DNA of 64,000 bases, taken from contig JANQRU010000006.1 in assembly GCA_028284415.1 (NCBI GenBank), positions 62,001-126,000 on the forward strand, read 5' to 3'. Position 1 is the first letter of the stretch, and the number at the start of each line of letters is the position of its first letter. A program made the translations under genes and the position numbers. Below the pieces are notes generated by a model. That model searched no databases, had not been told where the DNA came from, and worked only from the letters and a program-made list of their open reading frames with translations. This document shows, in pieces, positions 45,685 through 53,619 of this stretch. The stretch is from Pyrinomonadaceae bacterium (lineage in GTDB: Bacteria > Acidobacteriota > Blastocatellia > Pyrinomonadales > Pyrinomonadaceae).

Positions 45685-46023
45685 ATGAAACTAAAAAAAG
45701 ATGAGGCAGTATTAGTTGTTCTGCAAAATCCGAGAGAAAAAGTCTGGGGGATTTTGCGTGAAATAAGCCAAGCTGGTGTCTTTGTTCGCGGGATTGATCT
45801 GAATTCATTTGAAGATTTTGTCAAAGCCGTTGCAAATGATGAGACATTTTATGGTTTGGGCGAACAATTCTTCCCAATGTGGCGGATTGAAAGAATTTCA
45901 AAAGACGAAACCGATGGAGATATTCCCTCAATGAAAGAACAGTTTGAGCAAAGAACAGGTGTATCATTTGCTGACTTTTTTGGTGTTTCTGAAATTGAAC
46001 TCAACTCAACCTTGGATTCATAA
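45685..46023 (+). CDS. Conserved-looking small protein of unknown function
   Basis: 112 residues from ATG 45685, four bases after the glycosyltransferase stop; an in-frame TTG at 45661 is an alternative. The sequence begins with beta-rich VLVVLQNPREKVWGILREIS and VFVRGIDLN, then FEDFVKAV and FFPMWRIERIS. This could form a small barrel-like fold. The end is acidic. No known domain is recognised. Co-transcription with the glycosyltransferase is likely, but a link in function is not shown. Confidence 0.6.
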   Translation: MKLKKDEAVLVVLQNPREKVWGILREISQAGVFVRGIDLNSFEDFVKAVANDETFYGLGEQFFPMWRIERISKDETDGDIPSMKEQFEQRTGVSFADFFGVSEIELNSTLDS

Positions 46024-46069
46024 TACAGATTCTTTCTTTTATCTAACAAAATCTTTCTTCTTAAACAAA

Positions 46070-46091
46070 TTTGTTATAAACTTATAACAAA
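46070..46091. promoter_or_regulatory. 22-bp palindromic operator before the nitrilase homologue
   Basis: TTTGTTATAA (46070-46079) and TTATAACAAA (46082-46091) are perfect 10-bp inverted arms with a 2-bp spacer. They end 26 bp before the ATG at 46118, where a repressor could block transcription. Confidence 0.5.
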
Positions 46092-46117
46092 ACCAAACCA
46101 CAATTCGGGAGAAAAGT

Positions 46118-47284
46118 ATGAAAAAGGATAAATCTTCAAGACGGGATTTTTTGTCAAAAACTGCTTTAGGAACATCAGGACTAGTTTTAGGTTTATCAGC
46201 AAACTCAGCGGCGAGAGTTAGTGATAATTCTGTTGAGGAAATAGAAAAAGACGGTGAACTTTCGATGCGTTCAGATGGAACTTATGAAACTGTCCCTCTG
46301 GCAAAAAACTCTGTAAATCTTTCAGTTATTCAATCTCGTGTTCGTGCAGTTGATGCCAAAAATCCAAAGCCTGGAATCAAAGCTAATCTTTCACATATGA
46401 TAAAGCTTATTGACAAGGCTTTTTTCTATGGCTCACGCCCCGACATACTCTTTTTTCACGAATTCCCAATCACAGGTTGGAGTCCTTGGAATCGTAAAGA
46501 AATCTTAAATTTTGCAATAGAAATTCCAGGTGAAGAAACTGAACTAATTGCCAAAAAAGCCAAAGAATATGGTTGCTATATAGTTTTTGGCTCGTATGCG
46601 AGAGATAAAAACTGGAAAAACCACATCTTGAGTATTACGACGATTATTGACAACACAGGAAAAATTATTGCCAAGCATTGGAAAGCTCGAAACATCAAAG
46701 GTGTTTTTCCAAACTTTGAACTTTTTACAACAACAATTTATGACGTGCTTGATAGATATGTTGAGATGTATGGAATTGATGAAGTGATTCCAGTTACACG
46801 CACACCTTACGGCAACATCGCAACTTCTTCTGTTCAACGTGAACCCGAACTTTTCCGTGCTTTTGCAATGAAGGGGACAGAAATAATGCTTAGAACTGCT
46901 TCTGGTGGTTTTACACCTTTGGATGTTTGGTCAACTGCTTTTTACGATGGAATGTACACAGCACTTTGTAATAATGCATACTCGCCTGAGAATCCAGGAT
47001 TTTTTGATGATGCTGGTTCAGGCGGAAGTGTGATTTATGAACCTGGTGGAAGAGCTTTGGCAGAAGCAAATACTAAGTTTGAAACAAAAGTTTCAGCACG
47101 AATCCCAATAGCAAATTACCGTAATCGAAACCGACAACCAACCGTTCACATGGAGCTTTATCAGCAAATTTTTGAAAAATATAAAAGTCCTTATGCTCCA
47201 AATCTATTCACTAATTATCAACCAAAAGACTTACAGGATTCTAAGCGTTATTTAAACGATAAGACACGTTGGAAAAGAAAATAA
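46118..47284 (+). CDS. Tat-exported nitrilase-superfamily protein with altered catalytic Cys
   Basis: 388 residues. SRRDFL (7-12) followed by a hydrophobic stretch is a twin-arginine signal. The carbon-nitrogen hydrolase fold has Glu115 (FHEFPITGW) and Lys189 (HWKARNIK). At the nucleophile elbow the sequence reads GNIATSSVQREPEL, where the family has a Cys; I place Ser237 at that position. Nitrilase/amidase enzymes normally need Glu-Lys-Cys. The protein may be a non-hydrolytic relative or use Ser. GGGAG precedes the ATG, and the palindrome at 46070 likely regulates it. Confidence 0.72.
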   Translation: MKKDKSSRRDFLSKTALGTSGLVLGLSANSAARVSDNSVEEIEKDGELSMRSDGTYETVPLAKNSVNLSVIQSRVRAVDAKNPKPGIKANLSHMIKLIDKAFFYGSRPDILFFHEFPITGWSPWNRKEILNFAIEIPGEETELIAKKAKEYGCYIVFGSYARDKNWKNHILSITTIIDNTGKIIAKHWKARNIKGVFPNFELFTTTIYDVLDRYVEMYGIDEVIPVTRTPYGNIATSSVQREPELFRAFAMKGTEIMLRTASGGFTPLDVWSTAFYDGMYTALCNNAYSPENPGFFDDAGSGGSVIYEPGGRALAEANTKFETKVSARIPIANYRNRNRQPTVHMELYQQIFEKYKSPYAPNLFTNYQPKDLQDSKRYLNDKTRWKRK

Positions 47285-47358
47285 TTACCTTTTTTGGACT
47301 TGCACAAATTTAGAATTTACAATAATTTAATTGATTAACATCACAGTTTGGAAAAAGA

Positions 47359-47388
47359 AAATACTGTTTCATGCACGAAACAGTATTT
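47359..47388. promoter_or_regulatory. Palindrome overlapping the recA promoter (candidate SOS/LexA operator)
   Basis: AAATACTGTTTC (47359-47370) and GAAACAGTATTT (47377-47388) are perfect 12-bp arms with a 6-bp spacer. The right arm reaches into the -35 box. No U-run follows on the + strand, so an operator is more likely than a terminator. Confidence 0.5.
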
Positions 47389-47415
47389 CACAAACCACAC
47401 TTTTTGTGCTACACT
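47387..47415 (+). promoter_or_regulatory. recA sigma70-type promoter
   Basis: TTCACA (47387-47392), 17-bp spacer, TACACT (47410-47415) preceded by TGC (extended -10). It lies about 60 bp before the recA start. Confidence 0.6.
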
Positions 47416-47474
47416 TACTCCCGACTTAAAAGAAATTTTTAAAACAAAGTTATTAAGGAGTGTAGAAAATATAG

Positions 47475-48539
47475 ATGGCTAAACAGGCGGTTAAGATGAG
47501 TATGGATAAAGGAAAAGCCATAGATGCGGCTTTGTCTCAGATAGAAAAGAAATTTGGTAAAGGCTCAATCATGCGTTTGGGCGAAAAACCTTCAGAGGAT
47601 GTTGGAGCTATTTCGACAAGTTGTTTGAGCCTTGATAATGCAATCGGAGTTGGCGGATTTCCAAGAGGAAGAATTATTGAAGTTTACGGACCTGAAAGCT
47701 CAGGTAAAACAACACTTGCACTTCAAGTTGTTGCTTCAGCACAAGCCGAAGGTGGAATCGCAGCATATATTGACGCAGAACACGCACTTGATCCCGTTTA
47801 TGCTGAAAATTTAGGTGTAAATGTTGATGATATGTTGATTTCTCAACCTGATTCGGGTGAACAAGCTTTAGAAATCGCTGAAACTCTTGCACGCTCAAAC
47901 AGCGTTGATGTGATTGTTGTAGATTCGGTTGCGGCACTTGTTCCACGTGCAGAACTAGACGGCGAAATGGGCGATTCACATATGGGTTTGCAAGCACGCT
48001 TAATGTCACAAGCACTAAGAAAAATCACGGCAATTGTTGCAAATTCACGCACAACATTTATTTTCATCAACCAACTTCGTCAAAAAATCGGTGTCTTTTT
48101 CGGTTCACCGGAAACAACTACCGGCGGAAAAGCACTCAAGTTTTATGCAAGCGTTCGCCTAGACATACGCCGTATCGGTGCAATCAAAGAAGGCGATAAA
48201 ATGGTTGGAAACCGAACTCGCGTGAAGGTTAAGAAAAACAAAGTTGCTCCGCCTTTCCAAGAATGCGAATTCGACATTATGTATGGCGAAGGAATTTCAC
48301 AAGAAGGTGACTTGCTCGATTTAGCAGTAAATAACGGAATTGTTCAAAAGAGCGGAGCATGGTTTTCATATGGTGAAGAAAGACTCGGACAAGGACGCGA
48401 AAAAGTCCGTAAGCTTCTGAAAGAAGACAGAGAAATCTTTGAAAGAATTGAGCAGGATGTAAAAGTGAAACTCGGAATGATCGAAGATGAGAATGCCAAC
48501 ATTCAAGGCGAACTTGATGAAATGGCGAAAGAAGCTTAA
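47475..48539 (+). CDS. recA: Recombinase A
   Basis: 354 residues, standard length. [10 protein letters not shown] is Walker [11 protein letters not shown]alker B, and [14 protein letters not shown] the L1 region. [22 protein letters not shown] covers L2, and the C-terminal domain carries EDRE(I)FERIEQ. RecA forms filaments on single-stranded DNA for homologous recombination and stimulates LexA self-cleavage. AAGGAG lies 14 nt before the ATG, rather far. The palindrome in its promoter suggests SOS control. It is monocistronic; a structured RNA region follows. Confidence 0.97.
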   Translation: MAKQAVKMSMDKGKAIDAALSQIEKKFGKGSIMRLGEKPSEDVGAISTSCLSLDNAIGVGGFPRGRIIEVYGPESSGKTTLALQVVASAQAEGGIAAYIDAEHALDPVYAENLGVNVDDMLISQPDSGEQALEIAETLARSNSVDVIVVDSVAALVPRAELDGEMGDSHMGLQARLMSQALRKITAIVANSRTTFIFINQLRQKIGVFFGSPETTTGGKALKFYASVRLDIRRIGAIKEGDKMVGNRTRVKVKKNKVAPPFQECEFDIMYGEGISQEGDLLDLAVNNGIVQKSGAWFSYGEERLGQGREKVRKLLKEDREIFERIEQDVKVKLGMIEDENANIQGELDEMAKEA

Positions 48540-48574
48540 GCAGATTATTATTACAATTTTGCTTTAAAATAACT

Positions 48575-48742
48575 GTGTCAGTTTGAGTTCAAATCAACAG
48601 AAGACATTGACTGAAACCAAACTGACACGGGCAGGTATCAAACGGGCTTCGGAAGGTATAATGTAGCTGACATGGGCAGAACAGCTACCAAATCAGGTTA
48701 TAAATTAATGGTATCATTGTCAATACCTTTTTTTATTTTTTC
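48575..48742 (+). ncRNA. Candidate structured small RNA between recA and tRNA-Phe
   Basis: Three ordered hairpins are visible. GTGTCAGTTTG/CAAACTGACAC (48575-48585/48618-48628) is 11 bp, GTAGCTG/CAGCTAC (48663-48669/48682-48688) is 7 bp, and GGTAT/ATACC (48710-48714/48723-48727) is followed by T8 and a T-rich tail. CTGACAYGGGCAG occurs twice (48622-48634, 48667-48679). No open reading frame fits. I do not recognise a known family. Confidence 0.5.
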
Positions 48743-48850
48743 TCATATTTTTTCATTTATTTTTCAAATTAATTCATTAAGGTTGACATAGGCGAAAGGC
48801 TTATTTACACTATTTCACTTGCTTATAAAAAACATAAGCAAAATATCAAT

Positions 48851-48926
<76 letters not shown>

Positions 48927-48943
48927 TAAGTTTTTAGTAATTT

Positions 48944-48970
48944 AGGACATCTGATAGGGTGTCCTTTTTT
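48944..48970 (+). terminator. Terminator after tRNA-Phe
   Basis: AGGACATC (48944-48951) pairs with GGTGTCCT (48958-48965), one G-U, 6-nt loop, then TTTTTT. It lies 18 nt after the tRNA 3' end. Confidence 0.85.
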
Positions 48971-49081
48971 AATTTTAAATTTGTAATGTCCAAATTGTAA
49001 AAATATGAGAATAATTTGCATTTTTACTGTAAGATATTAAGCAATTTTTCATAATTGGATAAAAAGTAGGAGTCACTTGCT

Positions 49082-49531
49082 ATGAGCATAGAAGAAAATA
49101 AAAATTTGGTCAGACGTTTTTATGATGAAGTTATAAACCAGAAAAATCTTGATCTTGCAGATGAATTTGTTGTTGAAGGTGCGATTGAAAATGAAGAGGT
49201 CAATATGAGTGGCTTAGAAAGCCTAAAGCAATTTTACAGGAATTTTTATGCTGCTTTTCCCGATTTGCATTTTCATATTGAAGATATGATCGCTGAAGAT
49301 GACAAGGTTGTTGTCCGAATGACTGTAACCGGAGCTCATACCGGCGAAACTGAATTTATGGGCTTTACACCTAGCGGAAATAAAATGAAAGTCGAAACAA
49401 TAGATATTATTCGATTTGAAGATGGAATGATGGTAGAGCATTGGGGGAGAACCGACACATTGGGAATGATACAGCAGTTGGGTGAAACTCCGAATGAATC
49501 TTTAATAAATAGCATCAGAGTTGACCCGTAA
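49082..49531 (+). CDS. SnoaL-like polyketide-cyclase-fold protein
   Basis: 149 residues. NKNLVRRFYDEVINQKNLDLADEFV at the N terminus, HFHIEDMIAEDDKVVVRMTVTGAHTGE and a C-terminal VEHWGRTDTLGMIQQLG match the NTF2-like SnoaL fold (ester cyclase group). The family includes polyketide cyclases and many unassigned small-molecule enzymes. AGGAG lies upstream of the ATG. It stands alone between tRNA-Phe and the P1 peptidase. The substrate is unknown. Confidence 0.8.
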   Translation: MSIEENKNLVRRFYDEVINQKNLDLADEFVVEGAIENEEVNMSGLESLKQFYRNFYAAFPDLHFHIEDMIAEDDKVVVRMTVTGAHTGETEFMGFTPSGNKMKVETIDIIRFEDGMMVEHWGRTDTLGMIQQLGETPNESLINSIRVDP

Positions 49532-49562
49532 CTTTTTCCCTGAAACCAAAAATTAATATTAT

Positions 49563-49600
49563 GAGACTATTTGTTTAACATGTAGTCTCTTTTTCTTTTT
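49563..49600 (+). terminator. Terminator after the SnoaL-like gene
   Basis: GAGACTA (49563-49569) pairs with TAGTCTC (49583-49589), a 13-nt loop, followed by TTTTTCTTTTTC. Confidence 0.8.
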
Positions 49601-49625
49601 CGTTTGAATATGTAAAATCATTGCC

Positions 49626-50828
49626 ATGCTTAAACTTGCGAAATCATTCATCTTTATTTCACCTATTTTTCTAATCCTTATGGTTTCAAACATTTCATCG
49701 CAAAATAAAGATAGTTCTAAAAACCCTAAACCCAGAACTACTGATTTAGGACTAAAAATTGGTGTTATCCCAACTGGAAAACTTAATTCAATTACGGATG
49801 TTGATGGAGTTAAAGTGGGACATACAACAATCATTAAAGGCAAAAAAATTCGAACCGGAGTGACTGCAATTTTGCCACACGATGGAAATTTGTTTCGAGA
49901 AAAAGTTCCGGGAGCAGTTTTTGTTGGAAATGGTTTCGGAAAATTAATGGGTTCAACCCAAGTTAAAGAGTTAGGTGAAATTGAAACTCCAATTTTGCTG
50001 ACTTCAACTTTAAGTGTTCCAAAGGTAGGCAATTTTTTGATGGATTATATGCTTGCTCTGCCGGGAAATGAAAATGTGCGTTCGATTAACCCTGTTGTTG
50101 CTGAGACTAATGATGGTTTTTTAAATGATGGCAGAGGCAGACATATCAAACAAGAAGATGTTTTTAACGCAATCAAAAATGCTAAATCCGATGAAGTTGA
50201 AGAAGGTTCGGTAGGAGCAGGAACAGGAACTATTGCGTTCGGTTGGAAAGGCGGAATCGGAACATCTTCACGTAAGCTTCCCGATTCTCTTGGCGGATAT
50301 ACAGTCGGGGTTTTAGTTCAGACAAACTATGGTGGAGTTTTACAAATTGATGGTGTGCCTGTTGGAGTCGAATTAGGAAAGTATTACTTGAAAAGATTCT
50401 TAGAGCCGTCAAAAGCTGCATCAACATATGACTTAAATGATAATGCTGATGGTTCGATAATCATTGTTATCGCAACAGATGCTCCGATAGATGCTAGAAA
50501 TTTGAAACGTATGGCGTCACGCTCAATGTGGGGACTTGCCAGAACTGGTGCAGCTGGAACAAATGGAAGCGGCGATTATGCAATTGCATTTTCTATGGCT
50601 CAAGATGTTCGCATTAAATCAAACGGTGCATCGCCACAACCAACCAAACTTTTACCCAATAATTCTATGTCACCATTATTTTTAGCTACGATCGAAGCGA
50701 CCGAAGAGGCAATTTATAACTCCCTTTTCAGAGCAACAACTATGGACGGACAAAAAGGTCGCAAGATTGAAGCACTCCCGATCAAAGAAACAAAGAATAT
50801 TTTAAGAAAATATAAAAGAATCAAATAA
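49626..50828 (+). CDS. Secreted P1-family peptidase (DmpA/BapA-like aminopeptidase)
   Basis: 400 residues with a signal peptide (ending NISSQ). GVTAILPHDGN, PGAVFVGNGFGK, GSVGAGTGTIAF and GGIGTSSR are family blocks. The autoproteolysis/nucleophile site is NADGSIIIVIATDAP, with Gly276-Ser277. P1 peptidases self-cleave before this Ser and release N-terminal residues, including D- and beta-amino acids. Its end is 7 bp from the convergent activator gene. Periplasmic. Confidence 0.88.
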   Translation: MLKLAKSFIFISPIFLILMVSNISSQNKDSSKNPKPRTTDLGLKIGVIPTGKLNSITDVDGVKVGHTTIIKGKKIRTGVTAILPHDGNLFREKVPGAVFVGNGFGKLMGSTQVKELGEIETPILLTSTLSVPKVGNFLMDYMLALPGNENVRSINPVVAETNDGFLNDGRGRHIKQEDVFNAIKNAKSDEVEEGSVGAGTGTIAFGWKGGIGTSSRKLPDSLGGYTVGVLVQTNYGGVLQIDGVPVGVELGKYYLKRFLEPSKAASTYDLNDNADGSIIIVIATDAPIDARNLKRMASRSMWGLARTGAAGTNGSGDYAIAFSMAQDVRIKSNGASPQPTKLLPNNSMSPLFLATIEATEEAIYNSLFRATTMDGQKGRKIEALPIKETKNILRKYKRIK

Positions 50829-50835
50829 ACAGCTC

Positions 50836-51861
50836 TTATTCCGGACGCGTAGGAATATCTAAAGATTTGATACGCGATGAAAGAGTTGTGGGTTTCGCTC
50901 CCAATAGTTCCGCCGCTCCATCTTTTCCATAAACCTTATAATTTGTGGCTTTTAGAGCTTTTATCAGGTTTTCTCTTTCTAAATCTTTAAGCTCTGAATA
51001 AGTAAGAATTTGTGGCTTCGTCGGTTCTTTTCCTAGAATTGATGCGATTGAATCCTTTTGTTTCGGGAGTAACATAGAATCAATTATGTCATTCATATCC
51101 ATACTCAAAACGCTGCAACCCGCAACAATTGTTGCTCTCTCGACGATGTTCTCCAGTTCCCTTACATTTCCCGGGTAATGGTAATTTTGCAAAGAATTTA
51201 TATTATCGTTGGTCAAATTTGTTATGGAACATTCGTGTTTTTCAGCACACTTTCTAAAAAAGTGCTGAGCTAAGATCGGAATGTCATCTAATCTCTCACG
51301 CAAAGGTGGTAAAAATAAAGGAAATACACTCAAGCGATAATAAAGGTCTAAACGAAAACTTCCTTCTTCTGCTTCTTTTTGCAATTCACGGTTGGTCGCA
51401 GCTATCACACGAACATTGATCTTTCGTGTTCGGTCTTCACCTACTCTCTGATATTCTCCTTCCTGCAACACACGCAAAAGCTTTCCTTGTAATTCAAGTG
51501 GCACTTCACCAATCTCATCAAGAAAAATCGTTCCTCCGTCAGCCGTCTGAAATCTTCCAAAACGATCATTTACTGCACCTGTAAAAGAACCCTTGATATG
51601 TCCGAAAAATTCACTCTCGAATAGTTCGGGAGCGATTGCCGCACAGTTTACCGTAACCAGAGGCTTATGCTTCCGACCGCTTTTTTCATGTATGTTTCGA
51701 GCGACGAGTTCTTTTCCAGTTCCGCTTTCGCCCATAACAAGAACCGTAGCTTCAGTTGAAGCTACAAGGTCTATATTTGCCATAACCTTTCGCCATTTTG
51801 GACTTTCACCTATAAGAGGCTTTTTTCCATTAGTCTCATCAAAAAATTCATTTTTTGCCAT
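50836..51861 (-). CDS. Sigma54-dependent activator, PspF-like (no sensory domain)
   Basis: 341 residues. The AAA+ domain begins right at the N terminus (~15). It has Walker A GESGTGKE, the sigma54-contacting loop GSFTGA in place of GAFTGA, and Walker B TIFLDEIGE. RVIAATNRELQKEAEEGSFRLDLYYRL follows. A Fis-type helix-turn-helix closes the protein (GAAELLGAKPTTLSSRIKSL). Like PspF it lacks a receiver or GAF domain, so control must come from a partner protein or its own level. It is divergent from the AhpD gene, which has a sigma54 promoter and a palindromic upstream site. Confidence 0.85.
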   Translation of the reverse strand: MAKNEFFDETNGKKPLIGESPKWRKVMANIDLVASTEATVLVMGESGTGKELVARNIHEKSGRKHKPLVTVNCAAIAPELFESEFFGHIKGSFTGAVNDRFGRFQTADGGTIFLDEIGEVPLELQGKLLRVLQEGEYQRVGEDRTRKINVRVIAATNRELQKEAEEGSFRLDLYYRLSVFPLFLPPLRERLDDIPILAQHFFRKCAEKHECSITNLTNDNINSLQNYHYPGNVRELENIVERATIVAGCSVLSMDMNDIIDSMLLPKQKDSIASILGKEPTKPQILTYSELKDLERENLIKALKATNYKVYGKDGAAELLGAKPTTLSSRIKSLDIPTRPE

Positions 51862-51903
51862 AAGAGCATAATAACGAAAACTCGTGACACCAGCAACGAC
51901 ATT

Positions 51904-51917
51904 TCGTGTTTACACGA
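51904..51917. promoter_or_regulatory. Palindromic upstream activator site
   Basis: TCGTGT-TT-ACACGA is an exact palindrome. It lies 78 bp before the sigma54 -24 element and 43 bp from the activator start, a normal place for an enhancer site bound by the Fis-type activator. Confidence 0.6.
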
Positions 51918-51994
51918 TTTTCTTAGTAGCTAGCCAAAAACAATTAACACACGCAAACCATTGCTACTCTTGAACTTGCCCCTATATCAACAGT

Positions 51995-52011
51995 TTGGCA
52001 CAAGGGTTGTA
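51995..52011 (+). promoter_or_regulatory. Sigma54 promoter of the AhpD gene
   Basis: TTGGCAC-AAGGG-TTGTA matches the -24/-12 consensus TGGCAC-N5-TTGCW with one change (T for C). The GG and TG dinucleotides are 12 bp apart. Transcription would start near 52022, about 50 bp before ATG 52076. Confidence 0.75.
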
Positions 52012-52075
52012 TTAAGTAACAGCAACTTGAGAATTCAAGATTAAAAAAAAGCAATTATTTAGGAGATAACAAAAA

Positions 52076-52630
52076 ATGACACAATTTACAGTTCCAACAA
52101 AAGATGACGTTTCAACCAATAACCAAGAGATTTTTGATAACTTAAAAGGACAATTAAGTTTTGTTCCAAATCTGTACGCAACAATAGCCTATTCAGATAA
52201 CGCTTTGGCTACATATCTAGAATTTTCCAAAGCACAAGGCAAAGGCTCACTTTCCGCAAAAGAAAGAGAAGCTATAAGCTTAGCAGTCAGCCAAGTTAAT
52301 GATTGTCTATATTGCCAATCAGCACACACGGCAATTGCAAAAATGAATGGTTTTACAGATGAAGAAGCCATCGAATTTCGCAAGGGCAGAAGTGAAGATG
52401 CAAAACTTGATGCTTTGGTTAAATTAGCAAAAGAAATTACCGTTACACGCGGAAGACCAAGCGAACAAACTCTGGAAAACTTCTTTAACGCCGGTTATGA
52501 CAAAGGTTCTTTGATAGATGTTACATTGGTTGTAATTGACACTACATTTACAAACTACGTCAACAATATCACGCAAATTCCGATTGATTTTCCAGTCGTA
52601 GCTGAATTAGGGCAAGAAGCAACAGTGTAA
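52076..52630 (+). CDS. AhpD-like/carboxymuconolactone decarboxylase-family protein
   Basis: 184 residues. SVSQVNDCLYCQSAH-type sequence with CLYC and a following His is the AhpD/CMD redox motif; helices around LSAKEREAISLAV surround it. AhpD-like proteins act as alkylhydroperoxidases or thiol-dependent peroxidase partners. AGGAG lies before the ATG. Expression from the sigma54 promoter suggests stress-induced control by the divergent PspF-like activator. A strong terminator follows, then the convergent second PqqD-type gene. Confidence 0.82.
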   Translation: MTQFTVPTKDDVSTNNQEIFDNLKGQLSFVPNLYATIAYSDNALATYLEFSKAQGKGSLSAKEREAISLAVSQVNDCLYCQSAHTAIAKMNGFTDEEAIEFRKGRSEDAKLDALVKLAKEITVTRGRPSEQTLENFFNAGYDKGSLIDVTLVVIDTTFTNYVNNITQIPIDFPVVAELGQEATV

Positions 52631-52656
52631 ATAATAAAAACGGACAAGGGGAGGTA

Positions 52657-52689
52657 AAAAAAGAGTCGTCTAAAAAGCGGCTCTTTTTT
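52657..52689 (+). terminator. Terminator after the AhpD gene
   Basis: AAAAAAGAGTCG (52657-52668) pairs with CGGCTCTTTTTT (52678-52689), with one G-U pair. The A-rich and U-rich ends make it a bidirectional terminator. Confidence 0.85.
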
Positions 52690-52710
52690 ATCGAATATGA
52701 CTTACTGTAC

Positions 52711-52735
52711 AAAAAAAGACGACCGAAGCCGTCTT
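52711..52735 (-). terminator. Terminator after PqqD-like/Tat/Cys-rich copy 2
   Basis: On the minus strand AAGACGGC-TTCG-GTCGTCTT forms an 8-bp stem with a UUCG tetraloop (52716-52735). Seven U residues follow (A-run 52711-52717). Confidence 0.85.
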
Positions 52736-52765
52736 GAATTATGTATTTGTTTATTGAATAGGAAA

Positions 52766-53425
52766 TTAGTATGGATCACATACGTATCTTGTAGTTGGCG
52801 AGGGACTAGGAGGACACGCCCCTGTACCAGGTGATGCACTTCCGCTACAACACCTAAAGTCAAAGTCAGCGGCAGTTGGGTCGGTTGTACATATGGTATA
52901 TCCGGGATTATTAGCTTGTGATGATCCGGCATCACAACAGATCCCCATCCCCATTCCGGCATTTAAACAATTATTTGAAGCACAAGTTGATGGGTTTCCA
53001 ATCGTACAAGCATCGCCATTTGGTGAAAGCGACTGTGACATTGCAGCCTGAGGGGCAACCAGTGATGAAACCACCGGCAATGTTATTACTGAAGCAAAAC
53101 CAACCCTTTTAATAACTTCTCTTCTTGATAAGCCCGAAAAGGGAAAATCTAGTTTATCTCCATTTTCAAGTAATCCATCTTTGTTCAATTGAGTTAGTGC
53201 CAACCAAACAACGTCTTCGCTGACCAGATTTTTCATTTGCTTACTCATCTCATCGCTTATCTGAGATACTGTGTGTTGTCCATCACTTAGCTGCCAGACA
53301 AGTGTAGATGTTTCGTTAAGACAAAAAGCTTTGTTTGCCTCTAGATCATAAATCAGAGTTTCAGTTGCCATATCCTGAGTAACGATTTTATCCCGTCGTG
53401 CGGTAGGTTTTTGAACCTTTCCCAT
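52766..53425 (-). CDS. PqqD-like/Tat/Cys-rich protein, copy 2
   Basis: 219 residues. The PqqD-like part (~10-92) has ETLIYDLEANKAFCLNETS and LVWQLSDGQHTVSQIS. SRREVIKR (100-107) begins the Tat-like segment GFASVITLPVVSSLVAPQA, ending near MSQS (~132). The tail holds ten cysteines, including two adjacent CC pairs, in Gly/Ser/Pro-rich sequence. GGAGAG lies before the ATG. It is transcribed alone, convergent with the sigma54-regulated AhpD gene and divergent from the TetR gene. Same architecture as 30106 and 57692. Confidence 0.72.
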   Translation of the reverse strand: MGKVQKPTARRDKIVTQDMATETLIYDLEANKAFCLNETSTLVWQLSDGQHTVSQISDEMSKQMKNLVSEDVVWLALTQLNKDGLLENGDKLDFPFSGLSRREVIKRVGFASVITLPVVSSLVAPQAAMSQSLSPNGDACTIGNPSTCASNNCLNAGMGMGICCDAGSSQANNPGYTICTTDPTAADFDFRCCSGSASPGTGACPPSPSPTTRYVCDPY

Positions 53426-53588
53426 AAAATATTTCTCTCCTATTTTTGTTATTTTTTGAAACTTTAATTATTTGTTTCATTAATAGTGTCAGAAGAAGGA
53501 AAAACATTTCACTTTTTGTTTTTAATCCAAAAATATGAACGAAACAGTTCTAAATTATGTAAAAAATTTGTAAAACAGAAAACTTTTC

Positions 53589-53617
53589 TTGACTAAAAGA
53601 CGTATTTAGTCATAATT
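53589..53617 (+). promoter_or_regulatory. TetR promoter with overlapping operator
   Basis: TTGACT (53589-53594), 17 bp, ATAATT (53612-53617) is a near-consensus promoter. TGACTAAA-N7-TTTAGTCA (53590-53612) is a perfect 8-bp inverted repeat covering the spacer, as expected for autoregulation. The predicted start is at or next to ATG 53626, so the mRNA may be leaderless. Confidence 0.7.
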
Positions 53618-53619
53618 CA

